Assembly: GCA_016194865.1 (NCBI GenBank)
Contig: JACQAT010000005.1
Location: forward strand, 1 to 64,000
Length of the DNA stretch: 64,000 nucleotides
Direction of reading: 5' to 3'
Source: Chloroflexota bacterium
Lineage (GTDB): Bacteria > Chloroflexota > Limnocylindria > P2-11E
Positions 1 through 10,529 of the stretch are shown one piece after another. The first letter of the stretch is position 1; the number at the start of each line of letters is the position of its first letter. The notes below the pieces were generated by a model. It was given only the letters and a program-made list of their open reading frames with translations. It was not told where the DNA came from and ran no database searches. The translations under genes and the position numbers were made by a program.

Positions 1-69
1 TCGCGCGAGTTCGGCAACGCTGCGTCCCTCTCGCAAGTGAGCCTCGACCAGGTACCGCGCCTTGTCCAT
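1..69 (-). mobile_element. IS481-type transposase, N-terminal start only (runs off window)
   Basis: Minus-strand ATG at 69 gives MDKARYLVEAHLREGRSVAELAR, like the N-terminal HTH of IS481-type transposases; TIR-like sequence at 91-110 matches the one at 2581-2600. Confidence 0.6.
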
Positions 70-90
70 TCGGAGACCCCCTCCACTCGG

Positions 91-110
91 TGTCTCCTAT
101 GTCTTGACAC
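91..110. repeat. Putative IS481 terminal inverted repeat
   Basis: tgtctcctatgtcttgacac; its reverse complement GTGTCAAGACATAGGAGACA aligns with ctcaggacatcgtagacatc at 2581-2600. Confidence 0.5.
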
Positions 111-159
111 AGTTGTCGCCGATGTGCTGGTATCCCACACCTCCTGGCTCACATGCGAT

Positions 160-765
160 CTATCGCGCGGCGGAGTTGCGACGGGCCACGACGAGCGTAT
201 CCACGCCCGTGACCGCCTGGCCGTGGACCTCCGACCGCTGCGGGATGCGGTCCGCGCGCTCCACGTCGAGCCTGGTCAGGTCCGCCGCGATCTCCTCGGG
301 GGTGAACAGGATCTCGGGGCGCTTCGGCCCGGGCGCGTTCGGCGGGTTGGTGCGATCGTGCCCGACCACGAGGAGCGTCCCACCGGGCGCGAGTGCCGCT
401 GCGGCGCGGGACAGGATCGTCCTCCGCTCGACCGGCGGCAGGTGGAGATAGAGGATGACCACGAGATCGAATGACACCGGCGTCGGCTCGTACGCCCGAA
501 GGTCCGCGCTGACCCACTCCACCTCGACCTTCCGGGCCATGGCCTCCGAGGTCGCCTTGCGCAGGGCGACGTCCGAGAAGTCGACCGCCGTCACGCGCCA
601 GCCGCGCTCCGCGAGCCAGATGGCGTCGGCACCTTCGCCGCAGGCGAGGTCGAGCGCGCGGCCGGGCCGCAGGTCTCGGGTGATTCCCACCAGAGAGGGG
701 TTCGGCTCCGCCGACCACACGCGCTCCGCGGACGCGTAACGCTGGTCCCAGTCCGCGCTCTTCAC
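160..765 (-). CDS. Class I SAM-dependent methyltransferase
   Basis: MKSADWDQRYAS...ALDLACGEGADAIWLAERGWRVTAVDFSD: SAM motif I. Confidence 0.85.
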   Translation of the reverse strand: MKSADWDQRYASAERVWSAEPNPSLVGITRDLRPGRALDLACGEGADAIWLAERGWRVTAVDFSDVALRKATSEAMARKVEVEWVSADLRAYEPTPVSFDLVVILYLHLPPVERRTILSRAAAALAPGGTLLVVGHDRTNPPNAPGPKRPEILFTPEEIAADLTRLDVERADRIPQRSEVHGQAVTGVDTLVVARRNSAAR

Positions 766-918
766 TATCTTCTCCTTGCGGGATCGTAACGTCGCGAGGC
801 TCCGTGTCGCCAGCCTCGTGAACGTGCGTGTCCTCGGCGTCAGTGGCGCTCGAAAGCGGAGACCACTTCTTCTCTGTCCACCAGACCAGCTGCTTGATCT
901 TGTCGTCCTTTCCGCCGC

Positions 919-1161
919 TCAGCCCGATGGTCCTCGATCGATCAGCGCGGCGATCTTGCGTCGTAACTCCGTCGACGGAGGCGATCCCGGGGAGGCCGCC
1001 ATGAGCGCGGCGCGGACCGCTAGAAGGGACCGGTACAGCGACGGACAGGTGGCGCACGTCGCGATGTGAGCGAATATGTCGGATCGCTCGATCGTGGTCA
1101 GCCCGCCGTCGAGCAGGTCGTTCGCGAGCGCGCGCGCTTCCGCGCAGGAGAGCTGCGTCAT
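919..1161 (-). CDS. Putative anti-sigma factor (zf-HC2-like)
   Basis: MTQLSCAEARALANDLLDGGLTTIERSDIFAHIATCATC: His/Cys pattern; overlaps the end of the ECF sigma gene. Confidence 0.7.
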   Translation of the reverse strand: MTQLSCAEARALANDLLDGGLTTIERSDIFAHIATCATCPSLYRSLLAVRAALMAASPGSPPSTELRRKIAALIDRGPSG

Positions 1162-1694
1162 CTGCTGGCGCCGCCGAGCAGCGTCACCAGCGCCCGCCTG
1201 CCGCGCCGGAGGTGCGACTTCACGGTCGGGAGCGGCGCGTCGAGCACTTCCGCGATCTCTCGAAGCTTCCAACCCTGGGCGTCGTGCAGCATCACGACAG
1301 AGCGCTGCGCCGGGGTAAGGCTCGCGAGCGCGTCAGCAAGCTCCTCTCGATTCGCGATCGCCGCTTCGACGTCCGTCGCATCGACGGTGTACCGAGGATC
1401 GTCCCACAGCGCATCGAGGGCATCCTCCGCGACAGCATTGCGGCGACGTACACGCGACGCGATGACGTCGTTGCAGCGGTTCACCAGGATCCGATGGACC
1501 CACGTGCAGACATCAGCGTCACCACGGAACGAGGTGCGTCCCGCGATGGCCCGCTCCGCGACGTCCTGTACCACGTCCTCCACGTCCTGCTCGTTGCCGA
1601 GCATCGAGCGCGCGATCGCCACGAACCTCCCGAGCCGTTCGGTCAAGCAGGTGGTGAGCTCGTCGGTCACGGCTCGGGTGCCGAACTTCACGTC
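1158..1694 (-). CDS. ECF RNA polymerase sigma factor
   Basis: GNEQDVEDVVQDVAERAIAG...TWVHRILVNRCND...LTPAQRSVVMLHDAQGWKLREIAEVLDAPLPTVKSHLRRGRRAL; start uncertain. Confidence 0.85.
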   Translation of the reverse strand, partial: DVKFGTRAVTDELTTCLTERLGRFVAIARSMLGNEQDVEDVVQDVAERAIAGRTSFRGDADVCTWVHRILVNRCNDVIASRVRRRNAVAEDALDALWDDPRYTVDATDVEAAIANREELADALASLTPAQRSVVMLHDAQGWKLREIAEVLDAPLPTVKSHLRRGRRALVTLLGGASR

Positions 1695-1849
1695 CTGGAA
1701 CCTTGGACGGTCGGCACGCGATGAAGGACGCGGCCGCTCCCCATCGCGACTTACGTTAGGCCATCGTCCATGCATCCTTCTTGGGCCTTCGGCGGTCTAA
1801 GAGAGCAGGAAGGACGCCCGATCGGCGTCCTCGGATGGAGGCACTTCGC

Positions 1850-2113
1850 ATGCGTGCATCGACACAGATCAACTGGTTCGCGGCGTCGGGGTTCGGACAG
1901 TTCATGGCCAGCACCACTGGTCGCGTGTTCCGGATCGTCGCCGGGCTCGTTCTCATCGCGATCGGTCCGCTGATCATCGGCGGTCCCATCGGCTACGCCG
2001 TGGCGGTGGTCGGACTGGTCCCGCTCCTCGCCGGCCTGACCGACACCTGCGTGATCAGCGTGATCTTCGGCGGCCCATTCAGTGGGGCCAAGATCAGGGC
2101 GTATCACCGCTAG
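1850..2113 (+). CDS. YgaP-like / DUF2892 inner-membrane protein
   Basis: Two hydrophobic segments (FRIVAGLVLIAIGPLIIGG...AVAVVGLVPLLAGLTDTCVI). Confidence 0.6.
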   Translation: MRASTQINWFAASGFGQFMASTTGRVFRIVAGLVLIAIGPLIIGGPIGYAVAVVGLVPLLAGLTDTCVISVIFGGPFSGAKIRAYHR

Positions 2114-2580
2114 GGTCGATCGCCACTGTTGCGCCATTTGAGCGTGGTAGAGGCTGAGTGCGGCCGCGTCTACGATCGCGAAGGAGTCGCGCTCCGCGGC
2201 CCGGAGAGGTCGCCAGCCTGATGTCGGTTCTCCGGGCTATCCCCTCGGGCGTCGGCGGGCGCGACGCGACGGCTCAGCTCGTCGTAGTGCTCGATCAGTA
2301 GGTCCAGCAAGCTTTCCTTCGAGTTTTCGGACCCTCCTCGGTTCAAATAGTGTCTCGGAGGGATCACCAAGCAATCGAGCGCTTATCTAGTTGTCCGTAC
2401 CTGGTGAGTTTACTTACCTGTCCCGGACGGATGTCAGAGAACGCGCAAACGCTATTGGTAAGGAACGATGGCAACCAAGCGCCGCGCCCGCGGCTATCGC
2501 ACCACCGAGCTTCATCGCGGTCGCGTACCTCATCGTCGGCAGGCTCGAGTTCGCCACCCACACGAGATAGCGAGGAGCCT

Positions 2581-2712
2581 CTCAGGACATCGTAGACATC
2601 ACGCCGACTGCCGCTGGTAGTCGCGCGACGGATCGAGAACCAGCTCCCGCAGCAGCTCCCCGTCTTCGGTGACGATGCGCACGTCGCGGTCGGCGACGAA
2701 CAGCACGATCGG
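2581..2712 (-). pseudogene. IS481 transposase C-terminal remnant plus element end
   Basis: Minus-strand reading PIVLFVADRDVRIVTEDGELLRELVLDPSRDYQRQSA*, stop at 2599-2601, followed by TIR-like sequence. Confidence 0.55.
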
Positions 2713-2714
2713 CT

Positions 2715-2825
2715 TTGGACGATGGGCTCACGGCTGACGCCCTGGTCGCCGCCGCGGATGCGCGCATGTACGCGGACGAAGTCGAAGGGCAGGCGCATCG
2801 TCGGCGGCGCGAACGAGGCGCTCTA
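2715..2825 (+). pseudogene. GGDEF-domain C-terminal remnant
   Basis: MDDGLTADALVAAADARMYADEVEG resembles the terminal helix of GGDEF domains; no upstream GGDEF domain is present. Confidence 0.45.
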
Positions 2826-2860
2826 GCGGGTATCGTTCCTCTTCTACACGGAGGGGAACG

Positions 2861-3034
2861 ATGGCGAGTGGCGGCAAATGCCCGGAGTGCGACGCGGATG
2901 TCACGGTCGGCGCCGATTCGGTCAAGGGCGAGATCGTCCTGTGCCCGGATTGCGGCGCCGAGCTGGAGGTCCGCGAGACCGCGCCCGTGACCCTCGCGCT
3001 CGCGCCGGAGGCGGAAGAAGACTGGGGTGAGTAG
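2861..3034 (+). CDS. lysW: LysW amino-group carrier protein
   Basis: 57 aa: MASGGKCPECDADVTVGADSVKGEIVLCPDCGAELEVRETAPVTLALAPEAEEDWGE; CPxC...CPDCG zinc site and C-terminal EDWGE; directly upstream of lysX; absent from the ORF track. Confidence 0.93.
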   Translation: MASGGKCPECDADVTVGADSVKGEIVLCPDCGAELEVRETAPVTLALAPEAEEDWGE

Positions 3035-3070
3035 TCCTCGCGCCTCGCGGCGCTGCGGTCTGCTCCCATG

Positions 3071-3098
3071 CGTCACGCTCCCTGCCGGGAGCGTGACG
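3071..3098 (+). promoter_or_regulatory. Perfect 12-bp hairpin between lysW and lysX
   Basis: CGTCACGCTCCC-TGCC-GGGAGCGTGACG, ending one base before the TTG at 3100. Confidence 0.7.
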
Positions 3099-3099
3099 C

Positions 3100-3978
3100 T
3101 TGAGTAGTAGCCCCACCGTCGGCGTGCTGCTGTCGCGGGTGCGCGTCGAGGAGAAGCTGCTGCTCGAGGAGCTCGAGAAGCGGCACGTCCCCACGAAGGT
3201 CCTGGACGATCGCGAGGTCGTGTTCCACCTCGAGACGAAGCCCGACCTCGCCGTCGACGTGGTCGCGGAGCGCTGCATCCAGCACAGCCGCGCGCTCTAC
3301 GCGCTCGCGGTGCTGAATACCTGGGGCATCCCGACGGTCAACACCTTCGAGGTCGCCGACGTCTGCGGCAACAAGCTGATCACGACGCTGCGGCTCATCG
3401 CGAACGGCGTGCCGTCGCCGCGCACCCGCCTCGCGTTCACGCCGGAGTCCGCGATCGCCGCGATCGAGGAGCTCGGCTATCCGGCCGTGCTGAAGCCGCT
3501 GGTCGGCTCCTGGGGCCGCCTCATCTCGCGCGTGAACGACCGCGACGCGGCGGAGAGCGTCCTCGAGCACAAGGAGGTGCTCGGGACGTACATGCACTCC
3601 ATCTATTACGTGCAGGAGTACGTGCCCAAGCCGCAGCGCGACATCCGGGCCTTCGTCGTGGGTGATGAGACGATCGCCGCGATCTACCGCACCTCCGAGC
3701 ATTGGATCACCAATACCGCGCGCGGTGGGAAGGCCACGAACTGCCCGGTCACGCCGGAGCTCGGCGATCTCTGCGTCCGCGCGGCTCGAGCCGTCGGCGG
3801 CGGCGTCGTCGCGATCGATCTGCTCGAAGCGCCCGAGGGGCTCGTGGTGAACGAGGTCAACTACACGATGGAGTTCCGCAACTCCATCGACACGACCGGC
3901 GTGAACATCCCGGGCCGGATCGTCGACCACATCCTGAACGTGGCGAAGGCCGGTCCGAGCACCCCGAGCATCCCGTGA
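3100..3978 (+). CDS. lysX: LysX/ArgX family LysW ligase (ATP-grasp)
   Basis: [16 protein letters not shown]...[24 protein letters not shown]. Confidence 0.9.
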   Translation: MSSSPTVGVLLSRVRVEEKLLLEELEKRHVPTKVLDDREVVFHLETKPDLAVDVVAERCIQHSRALYALAVLNTWGIPTVNTFEVADVCGNKLITTLRLIANGVPSPRTRLAFTPESAIAAIEELGYPAVLKPLVGSWGRLISRVNDRDAAESVLEHKEVLGTYMHSIYYVQEYVPKPQRDIRAFVVGDETIAAIYRTSEHWITNTARGGKATNCPVTPELGDLCVRAARAVGGGVVAIDLLEAPEGLVVNEVNYTMEFRNSIDTTGVNIPGRIVDHILNVAKAGPSTPSIP

Positions 3979-5006
3979 GCGGCGTGCGCGTCGGGATCTG
4001 CGGCGCCGCGGGCTACGCCGGTGGCGAGCTGCTGCGGAACCTCCTGTCGCATCCGCGGGTCGGCGAGATCGTCGCGGGCAGCATGACGCTCGCCGGCAAG
4101 CCGGTCACGGCCGCGCACCCGAATCTGCGCAAGCGGACCGACCTCGCGTTCGTGCCCTACGAGTCGGTGCGCGACTGCGACGTGCTGTTCCTCTCGCTCC
4201 CGAACGGCTCGCACCGCTTCGACGAGCTGGGGAGGACCTCGAAGATCGTGATCGATCTCTCGAGCGACCATCGCCTGCGCTCAGCGAAGGCGTACGCCGA
4301 GTGGTATGGCCTCGCGCATCCCGCACCAGAGCATCTGAAAGATTGGATCTACGGGATCCCGGAGCTGCATCGCGCCGAGATCGCGAAGGCGACGCGCGTG
4401 ACCGGAGCGGGCTGCAACGCGACCGCCACGATCCTCGCGCTGCTGCCGCTCCATCGCGCCGGGCTTATCGACCTGGCTCGACCGGTCGTGGTGGAATGCA
4501 AGGTGGGCTCGAGCGAGGGTGGGCGCGAGGCGAGCGAGGACTCGCATCATCCCGAGCGCGTCGGCGTGGTGCGGTCCTTTCGCCCGGTGGGGCACCGCCA
4601 CACCGCGGAGGTCGAGCAGGAGCTTCCCGGGGTCCGCGTGCAGCTCTCCGTCACGGCGGTCGAGCTGGTGCGCGGCGTGCTCGCCACGGCCCACGTCCCG
4701 GTGCGATCCGGCCTGGATGACAAGACACTGTGGCGCGCCTATCGCGAGTGCTACGCGGATGAGCCCTTCGTGCGGATCGTGAAGGACCGCAGCGGCATCT
4801 TCCGCTACCCCGAGCCGAAGCTCGTCGCCGGGAGCAACTTCGCCGACGTCGGCTTCGCGCTCGACCCACGCGGCGATCGTGTGGTCGCGCTCTGCGCCAT
4901 CGACAACCTGATGAAGGGCGCCGCCGGCAATGGCGTGCAGGCGATGAACGTCGCCTGCGGCTTCGATGAGGACGCGGGCCTCACGTTCCCCGGATTGCAC
5001 CCCTAG
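3975..5006 (+). CDS. lysY: LysW-aminoadipyl/glutamyl phosphate reductase (LysY/ArgC-like)
   Basis: [21 protein letters not shown]...[21 protein letters not shown] start overlaps the lysX stop. Confidence 0.88.
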   Translation: MSGVRVGICGAAGYAGGELLRNLLSHPRVGEIVAGSMTLAGKPVTAAHPNLRKRTDLAFVPYESVRDCDVLFLSLPNGSHRFDELGRTSKIVIDLSSDHRLRSAKAYAEWYGLAHPAPEHLKDWIYGIPELHRAEIAKATRVTGAGCNATATILALLPLHRAGLIDLARPVVVECKVGSSEGGREASEDSHHPERVGVVRSFRPVGHRHTAEVEQELPGVRVQLSVTAVELVRGVLATAHVPVRSGLDDKTLWRAYRECYADEPFVRIVKDRSGIFRYPEPKLVAGSNFADVGFALDPRGDRVVALCAIDNLMKGAAGNGVQAMNVACGFDEDAGLTFPGLHP

Positions 5007-5786
5007 ATGCCGCTCCGCGCGGTGATCAAGGCGGGCGGCTCGGCGGGGGTCGATCGCGACGCGGTCGCCGACCTCGTCGCCGATGTCGCGCGGACCGATG
5101 AGATCGTGCTGGTCCACGGCGCGTCGGCGGAGACCGACCGGCTGTCGGTCGCCCTCGGCCACCCGCCGCAGACCGTGCTCTCGCCCTCCGGCCATCAGAG
5201 CCGCCGCACGGACCGGCGGACACTCGAGATCTTCGCGATGGCGGCGCTCGGGGTGGAGAACTTCCTCTACGTCGAGAAGCTGCAGAGCCGCGGCATCGAC
5301 GCGTACGGGCTCTCCGGGATCTCCGGCCGGCTGCTCGTCGGCACGCGCAAGGTCGTCCGCGCGGTCCTCGACGGCAAGACCGTGCTCCTGCGTGACGACC
5401 ACACGGGGACGATCGACAGCGTGAACGTGCCACTGCTCGCGCAGCTCCTCGGCCCCGGCCGCGTGCCGGTCGTCGCGCCGCTCGCGCTCTCCGAGAAGAG
5501 CGAGGCGCTCAACGTGGACGGCGATCGGGTCGCGGCGCGCATCGCGGTCGCGATCGACGCCGACGCGCTGCTCATCCTGACGAACGTGCCCGGCCTCCTG
5601 AGGGACGTGAACGATCCCTCGAGCATCGTCGCCGAGACGACGGTGGCCGAAGCGGAGACGCTCGCGCACGGCCGCATGAAGAAGAAGATCCTCGCCGCGC
5701 GCGAAGCGATCGAGGGCGGCGTCGACGAGGTCGTCATCCGCAGCGCGCAGGGCGACCCCGCGATCCGCACCGTCATCCGCTCGTGA
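5007..5786 (+). CDS. lysZ: LysW-aminoadipate/glutamate kinase (LysZ/ArgB-like)
   Basis: AVIKAGGSAGVDRD...LNVDGDRVAARIAVAIDADALLILTNVPGLL. Confidence 0.88.
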   Translation: MPLRAVIKAGGSAGVDRDAVADLVADVARTDEIVLVHGASAETDRLSVALGHPPQTVLSPSGHQSRRTDRRTLEIFAMAALGVENFLYVEKLQSRGIDAYGLSGISGRLLVGTRKVVRAVLDGKTVLLRDDHTGTIDSVNVPLLAQLLGPGRVPVVAPLALSEKSEALNVDGDRVAARIAVAIDADALLILTNVPGLLRDVNDPSSIVAETTVAEAETLAHGRMKKKILAAREAIEGGVDEVVIRSAQGDPAIRTVIRS

Positions 5787-6937
5787 GCGCCATCGAGCGC
5801 GAGTCCGCGCACACCTCCGGCCTCTACCAGAAGCGCGACCTGGTGATCGTGCGCGGCAGGGACGCGACGCTCTGGGACGCGGATGGACGCGAGTACATCG
5901 ACTGCGTCGGCGGGCAGGGCATCGCCAGCCTCGGCCACGGCAACACCGCGGTCGCCGACGCGATCGCCGCGCAGGCGCGCACGCTCGCGTCGGCGACCGA
6001 GCTCTTCTACAACGATCGCCGCGCCGAGCTCTACGACGCGCTCGCGCGCATCCTGCCACCCTCGCTCGATCGCTTCTTCCTGTGCAACAGCGGCACCGAG
6101 GCCGTCGAGGGCGCGCTGAAGTTCGCCAAGGCCGCGACCAAGCGGAGCGGCGTCGTGGAGACGATGCGCGGCTTCCACGGGAAGACGATGGGCTCGCTCG
6201 CCGCGACCTGGGGGCCCGAGTATCGCGAGCTCTTCGGGCCGTTCGTGCCGGGGTACTCGCACGTGCCCTTCAACAAGCCGGAGGCGCTCGACGCGGCGAT
6301 CACGACCGACACGGCCGCGTTCATCGTCGAGCTCGTCCAGGGCGAGGGCGGCGTCCGGCCGGCCACGCAGGAGTTCATCGCCGAGTCCGCGCGGCTCTGC
6401 CGCGAGCGCGGCGCGCTGCTCGTGATCGACGAGGTGCAGACCGGCTTCGCGCGGACCGGCACGATGTTCGCGCTCGAGCAGTACGGAGTGGCGCCGGACA
6501 TCCTCTGCCTGGCGAAGGCGATCGCCGGCGGGATGCCCATGGGCGCGATCGCGTTCTCGCGCGCCGTCGGCGAGCTGCCGAAGCGCTCGCACTCGACGAC
6601 CTTCGGCGGCAATCCCCTCGCGTGCGCCGCCGCCGTCGCGTCGATCGCCGAGATGGTGCGCCTCGATCTCCCGGCGAAGGCGCGCGAGCGCGGCGCGCAG
6701 CTGATGGCCGGGCTCTCGTCGATCAGCTCGCCGAAGGTGCGCGAGGTTCGCGGCCTCGGTCTCCTCGTCGGGATCGAGCTCAAGGAGCAGGCCGGCCCGA
6801 CGATGAAGGCCTTGCAGGATGCGGGGGTGCTCGTGCTCGGCGCCGGTCCGACGGTCGTGCGCTATCTGCCTCCGCTGGTGATCAGCGCGCAGCAGATCGA
6901 CCGCGTCGTCGAGGCCACCCGTAAGGCGCTCTCGTGA
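5783..6937 (+). CDS. lysJ: LysW-linked aminotransferase (LysJ/ArgD-like, class III PLP)
   Basis: [18 protein letters not shown]...[44 protein letters not shown]. Confidence 0.88.
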   Translation: MSAIERESAHTSGLYQKRDLVIVRGRDATLWDADGREYIDCVGGQGIASLGHGNTAVADAIAAQARTLASATELFYNDRRAELYDALARILPPSLDRFFLCNSGTEAVEGALKFAKAATKRSGVVETMRGFHGKTMGSLAATWGPEYRELFGPFVPGYSHVPFNKPEALDAAITTDTAAFIVELVQGEGGVRPATQEFIAESARLCRERGALLVIDEVQTGFARTGTMFALEQYGVAPDILCLAKAIAGGMPMGAIAFSRAVGELPKRSHSTTFGGNPLACAAAVASIAEMVRLDLPAKARERGAQLMAGLSSISSPKVREVRGLGLLVGIELKEQAGPTMKALQDAGVLVLGAGPTVVRYLPPLVISAQQIDRVVEATRKALS

Positions 6938-7992
6938 CGCACGACGACGTCGCGCTGGTACGCGGCCTCGTCGAGATCCCGAGCCTCTCGCGGCACGAGG
7001 GCGAGGCGGTCGAGTGGCTCGTGGGCCGGATGCGCGAGCGCGGCTTCCGCGCCACGGTCGACGATGCCGGCAACGCCGTCGGCGAGATCGGCGACGGGCC
7101 GCGGCACGTCGTCCTGCTCGGCCACATCGACACCGTGCCGGGCGAGATCCCCGTCGCGATCGAGGATGACGAGCTCGTCGGCCGTGGGGCGGTGGACGCG
7201 AAGGGCCCGCTCGCCGCGTTCGTCGCCGCGGCGACCGAGCGCGTGCCCGGCCTGCGCGTCACCGTCGTCGGCGCGGTCGAGGAGGAGTCGCCCACGAGCG
7301 CCGGCGCGCGTCACCGCGCGACGCTTCCCTCACCGGACTGGTGTGTCATCGGGGAGCCATCCGGGTGGGACGGCATCACGATCGCCTACAAGGGCCGGCT
7401 GGTGCTCCGCGTGGCGCTCGAGCGGAGCGCCCGCCACGGGGCCGCGCCCGGTCCCACCTGCAGCGAGGAGGCGCTCCTCGTATGGGAGCGCATCCGCGGC
7501 GCGGCGTTCGCGCTGACGGAGAGCAAGGACGGATTCGAGCGCCTCGACACGCGTCTGGAGGGGATGACGAGCGGCGGCGACGGGCTGCGCGAGCGCGCCG
7601 AGCTGCGCGTCGGCTTCCGCGTGCCGCCCGGCCTCGCCATCGCGACGCTGGAGGATCTCGCGCGCGCCGCGGTCGCCGAGCATGTGGGGAGCCGGGCCAC
7701 GGTCGAGCGCGTCGCGGCGGAAGAGCCGGCGCGCACGAGCCGCGCGACGCCGCTGGCGGGCGCGTTCGCGAAGGCCATCACGAGCGCGGGCGCGACCCCA
7801 CGCTTCACGCAGAAGAGCGGGACGAGCGACATGAACATCCTCGCGCCGGCCTGGGGCTGTCCGATGGTCGCCTACGGGCCCGGCGACTCGGCATACGACC
7901 ACACGCCCGTGGAGCGTCTCGCATTGGCCGATTACGCGCGCAGCATCGTGGTGCTGAAAGACGTGCTGCGGAGGGCCTCGGCGGTACCATGA
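6934..7992 (+). CDS. lysK: LysW-lysine/ornithine hydrolase (LysK, M20 family)
   Basis: [15 protein letters not shown]...[29 protein letters not shown]; last gene of the lys operon. Confidence 0.87.
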   Translation: MTHDDVALVRGLVEIPSLSRHEGEAVEWLVGRMRERGFRATVDDAGNAVGEIGDGPRHVVLLGHIDTVPGEIPVAIEDDELVGRGAVDAKGPLAAFVAAATERVPGLRVTVVGAVEEESPTSAGARHRATLPSPDWCVIGEPSGWDGITIAYKGRLVLRVALERSARHGAAPGPTCSEEALLVWERIRGAAFALTESKDGFERLDTRLEGMTSGGDGLRERAELRVGFRVPPGLAIATLEDLARAAVAEHVGSRATVERVAAEEPARTSRATPLAGAFAKAITSAGATPRFTQKSGTSDMNILAPAWGCPMVAYGPGDSAYDHTPVERLALADYARSIVVLKDVLRRASAVP

Positions 7993-8019
7993 CGCCGCCC
8001 TGAGGGGCGGGGAGGGCCG

Positions 8020-10029
8020 ATGCTCGCGAGGCGGCAGCAGCGTCAGCGCGTCGTGATCGCGGGGATGACCCTGGTGGCGATCGTGCTGGCCGCGCTCGCC
8101 ATTTCCGCCGACATCCTCGGGCCCAGCCTGCAGAATGCCGTCTACGACTTCACCATCACCAGCTTCCCGGCGAAGGTGAAGAACCAGGTCACCATCGTCG
8201 CCATCGACGACAAGACGATCGATGCCTACAAGCAATATCCGCTGCCACGGAACGTCTACGCCGACCTCCTGAGCGCGCTGCGCACGCCCGGGCGAACGCC
8301 CACCGTCGTCGCCTTCGACGTGGGCTTCTACGAGCCGTCCGGCAACAACGCGGCCGACGCGGCGCTCGCCGCCGCGATCAAGGCCTCGGGGAACGTCGTC
8401 CTCGCGATGCAGGGCCCCGCCGGCGCCGGCACGCGGACCGAGGGCGCGATGCGCTTCTCGGCGCTGCAGCTGCCGATCTCCGCCTTCCGTGACGGTGCCG
8501 CGGCGCTCGGCGCGGTCAACGTGAACGCCGACGAGGACGGCCGCGTCCGCGACGCGCAGATGATCATCCAGGGACCGCAGGGCGAGCGCTACTACGCGCT
8601 GCCGCTCGTGGCGGTCGCACGTCACCTCGCGTCGCTCAAGCAGTCCACCGGCGACGAGCACGGCATCCGTGTCGAGGCCGGCCGCATGATCCTGCCGGGC
8701 CGGCCACCGCAGGTCGCCGACCGCGTCATGCCGCTCGACCGCGGCGGCGGGATGCCCGTCTACTACGCGGCGCCGCCCGCGACGCCGCTGCGTGACCAGA
8801 AGGGTTTCTGCGCTGTTCCGGGGGAGTACTGCGTCGTGTCGATGACCGATGTGATCAGCGGGGCTGTGCCGGCGGCGCTCCTCTCGAACCGCCTCGTCTT
8901 CGTCGGAGCGCATTCCGTTTCGGCGGTGCCTGACGACTACCCGGTGCCGAACAGCGCCGGCAGCAAGATGTACGGGGTCGAGATCTGGGCCAACACCGCA
9001 CAGTCCATCCTGACCGACCGCTTCCCGGTGCGCCATCAGGGATTCCTCACCACGCTGCTCGGCGCGGCCGTGCTGACGCTCGCCGGCATCCTGCTGGTGA
9101 CCCGCTTCCGGCTCCTCGGATTCTTCATCGGCCTCGGGCTCCTCGCCGTGTACGCGGTGCTTTCGATCGCCGTCTTCGCGGCGCAGACGTCCGGCGACCT
9201 CGGGACCGGGCCGGTCGAGGTGCCCTCCATCGGGTATGTCGTGCCGGCGGTCTTCTGGTGGGTCATCGCGCTCGGCTACGTCCTCGTCGAGGAGCAGGTG
9301 ACGCTCCAGCGCACCCAATCGACCTTCGGCCGCTTCGTCACGCCCGCGATCGCGCGCACGATCATGGAGCGAGAGGAAGCGGGCAGCCTCGCCCTCGGTG
9401 GCGAGGCGAAGCAGGTGACGGTGCTGTTCGGCGACATCCGTGGCTTCACCACGATGTCCGAGGGCATGTCGCCGGGACAGCTGCTCGATACGCTGAACCG
9501 CTATTTCGATGGGATGGTCGACGTGGTCAACAAGTACAACGGGACCGTGAACAAGTACAACGGCGACAACATCATGGTCCTGTGGGGCGCGCCGCTCGAG
9601 GTGCCGGATCACGCGCGAAACGCCGTGGAGTGCGCGCTCGAGATCCAGCGCTTCATCGTGACCGAACGCGCGAAGGGTGGCCCCGACGTCTCCTTCGGCT
9701 TCGGCATCAATACCGGGCCGGTGGTGGCGGGCTTCCTCGGCGCCAAGGGCCGCATGGAGTACACGGTCATCGGCGATACCGCGAACGTCGCCTCACGACT
9801 CACCTCGGCGGACATCGCGCGCCGCGACCAGGTCGCGGTCAGTGCCGCGACGCTTGCCGAGCTCGGCGACGACGTCACGACGGTGGACCTCGGAGAGATC
9901 GCCGTCAAGGGCCGCGCCGGCGCGGTGCGCTGCTATCAGGTGGATCGCCTCGGCGCGCTCGCGAGCCCGAATCCCGCGCCGCCGCCGGAGCGTCCCATCG
10001 GCGCCGCGGTCGTGGCAGGATTCCACTGA
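8020..10029 (+). CDS. CHASE2 sensor and class III adenylate/guanylate cyclase
   Basis: N-terminal CHASE2-like region, TM helices, cyclase domain VTVLFGDIRGFTTMSEGMSPGQLLDTLNRYFDGMVDVVNKYNGT...GDTANVASRL. Confidence 0.88.
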   Translation: MLARRQQRQRVVIAGMTLVAIVLAALAISADILGPSLQNAVYDFTITSFPAKVKNQVTIVAIDDKTIDAYKQYPLPRNVYADLLSALRTPGRTPTVVAFDVGFYEPSGNNAADAALAAAIKASGNVVLAMQGPAGAGTRTEGAMRFSALQLPISAFRDGAAALGAVNVNADEDGRVRDAQMIIQGPQGERYYALPLVAVARHLASLKQSTGDEHGIRVEAGRMILPGRPPQVADRVMPLDRGGGMPVYYAAPPATPLRDQKGFCAVPGEYCVVSMTDVISGAVPAALLSNRLVFVGAHSVSAVPDDYPVPNSAGSKMYGVEIWANTAQSILTDRFPVRHQGFLTTLLGAAVLTLAGILLVTRFRLLGFFIGLGLLAVYAVLSIAVFAAQTSGDLGTGPVEVPSIGYVVPAVFWWVIALGYVLVEEQVTLQRTQSTFGRFVTPAIARTIMEREEAGSLALGGEAKQVTVLFGDIRGFTTMSEGMSPGQLLDTLNRYFDGMVDVVNKYNGTVNKYNGDNIMVLWGAPLEVPDHARNAVECALEIQRFIVTERAKGGPDVSFGFGINTGPVVAGFLGAKGRMEYTVIGDTANVASRLTSADIARRDQVAVSAATLAELGDDVTTVDLGEIAVKGRAGAVRCYQVDRLGALASPNPAPPPERPIGAAVVAGFH

Positions 10030-10529
10030 TGGCGATCGACGACAAGGTCGCGTTCGTCATGGTGAAGCTCGGTCACCTCTCGTTCGAGAAGGATCGCGAC
10101 CAGTACCTGCGCTCGCTGATCGAGCTCTGCGGGCAGGCCGTGGACGCCGAGCGGGTGACCGTCTACGTCGTCGATCATCCGAAGGGGGAGCTGTGGTCAC
10201 GGGTCGCGCAGCGCCACCCGCAGGAGATCCGCCTGCCGCTCGGGCAGGGCATCGCCGGACTCGTCGGCAAGTCCGGCGAGACCATCAACGTGCCGGACGC
10301 ATACGCGGACCCGCGGTTCGACCGTGAGACCGACAAACACAGCGGCTTCCGGACGCTGAACACGCTCGTGGTCCCGGTGTGGTCGACCGACGGCAAGCGC
10401 GTCGTCGGCGTGATCCAGGTGCTGAACAAGCGCGACGGCTCGTTCGAGCGGGGCGACCAGATGCTGCTCGAGCGCATCGCCGGCAACGTCGCGCCCGTCC
10501 TCGAGCAGCTGACCGCCGCGACCGCATGA
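10029..10529 (+). CDS. GAF domain protein
   Basis: DAERVTVYVVDHPKGELWSRVAQRHPQEIRLPLGQGIAGLVGKSGETINVPDAYADPRF. Confidence 0.85.
   Translation: MAIDDKVAFVMVKLGHLSFEKDRDQYLRSLIELCGQAVDAERVTVYVVDHPKGELWSRVAQRHPQEIRLPLGQGIAGLVGKSGETINVPDAYADPRFDRETDKHSGFRTLNTLVVPVWSTDGKRVVGVIQVLNKRDGSFERGDQMLLERIAGNVAPVLEQLTAATA

Noticed and set aside
2170-2370. 66-aa minus-strand ORF (SKESLLDLLIEHYDELSRRVA)
   Set aside because: Vaguely like a sigma-factor N-terminus but too short and in a degraded region; not enough support.
4281-6059. 592-aa minus-strand ORF
   Set aside because: Antisense to lysY and lysZ.
7330-9612. 760-aa minus-strand ORF
   Set aside because: Antisense to lysK and the CHASE2 cyclase; no recognisable domain.
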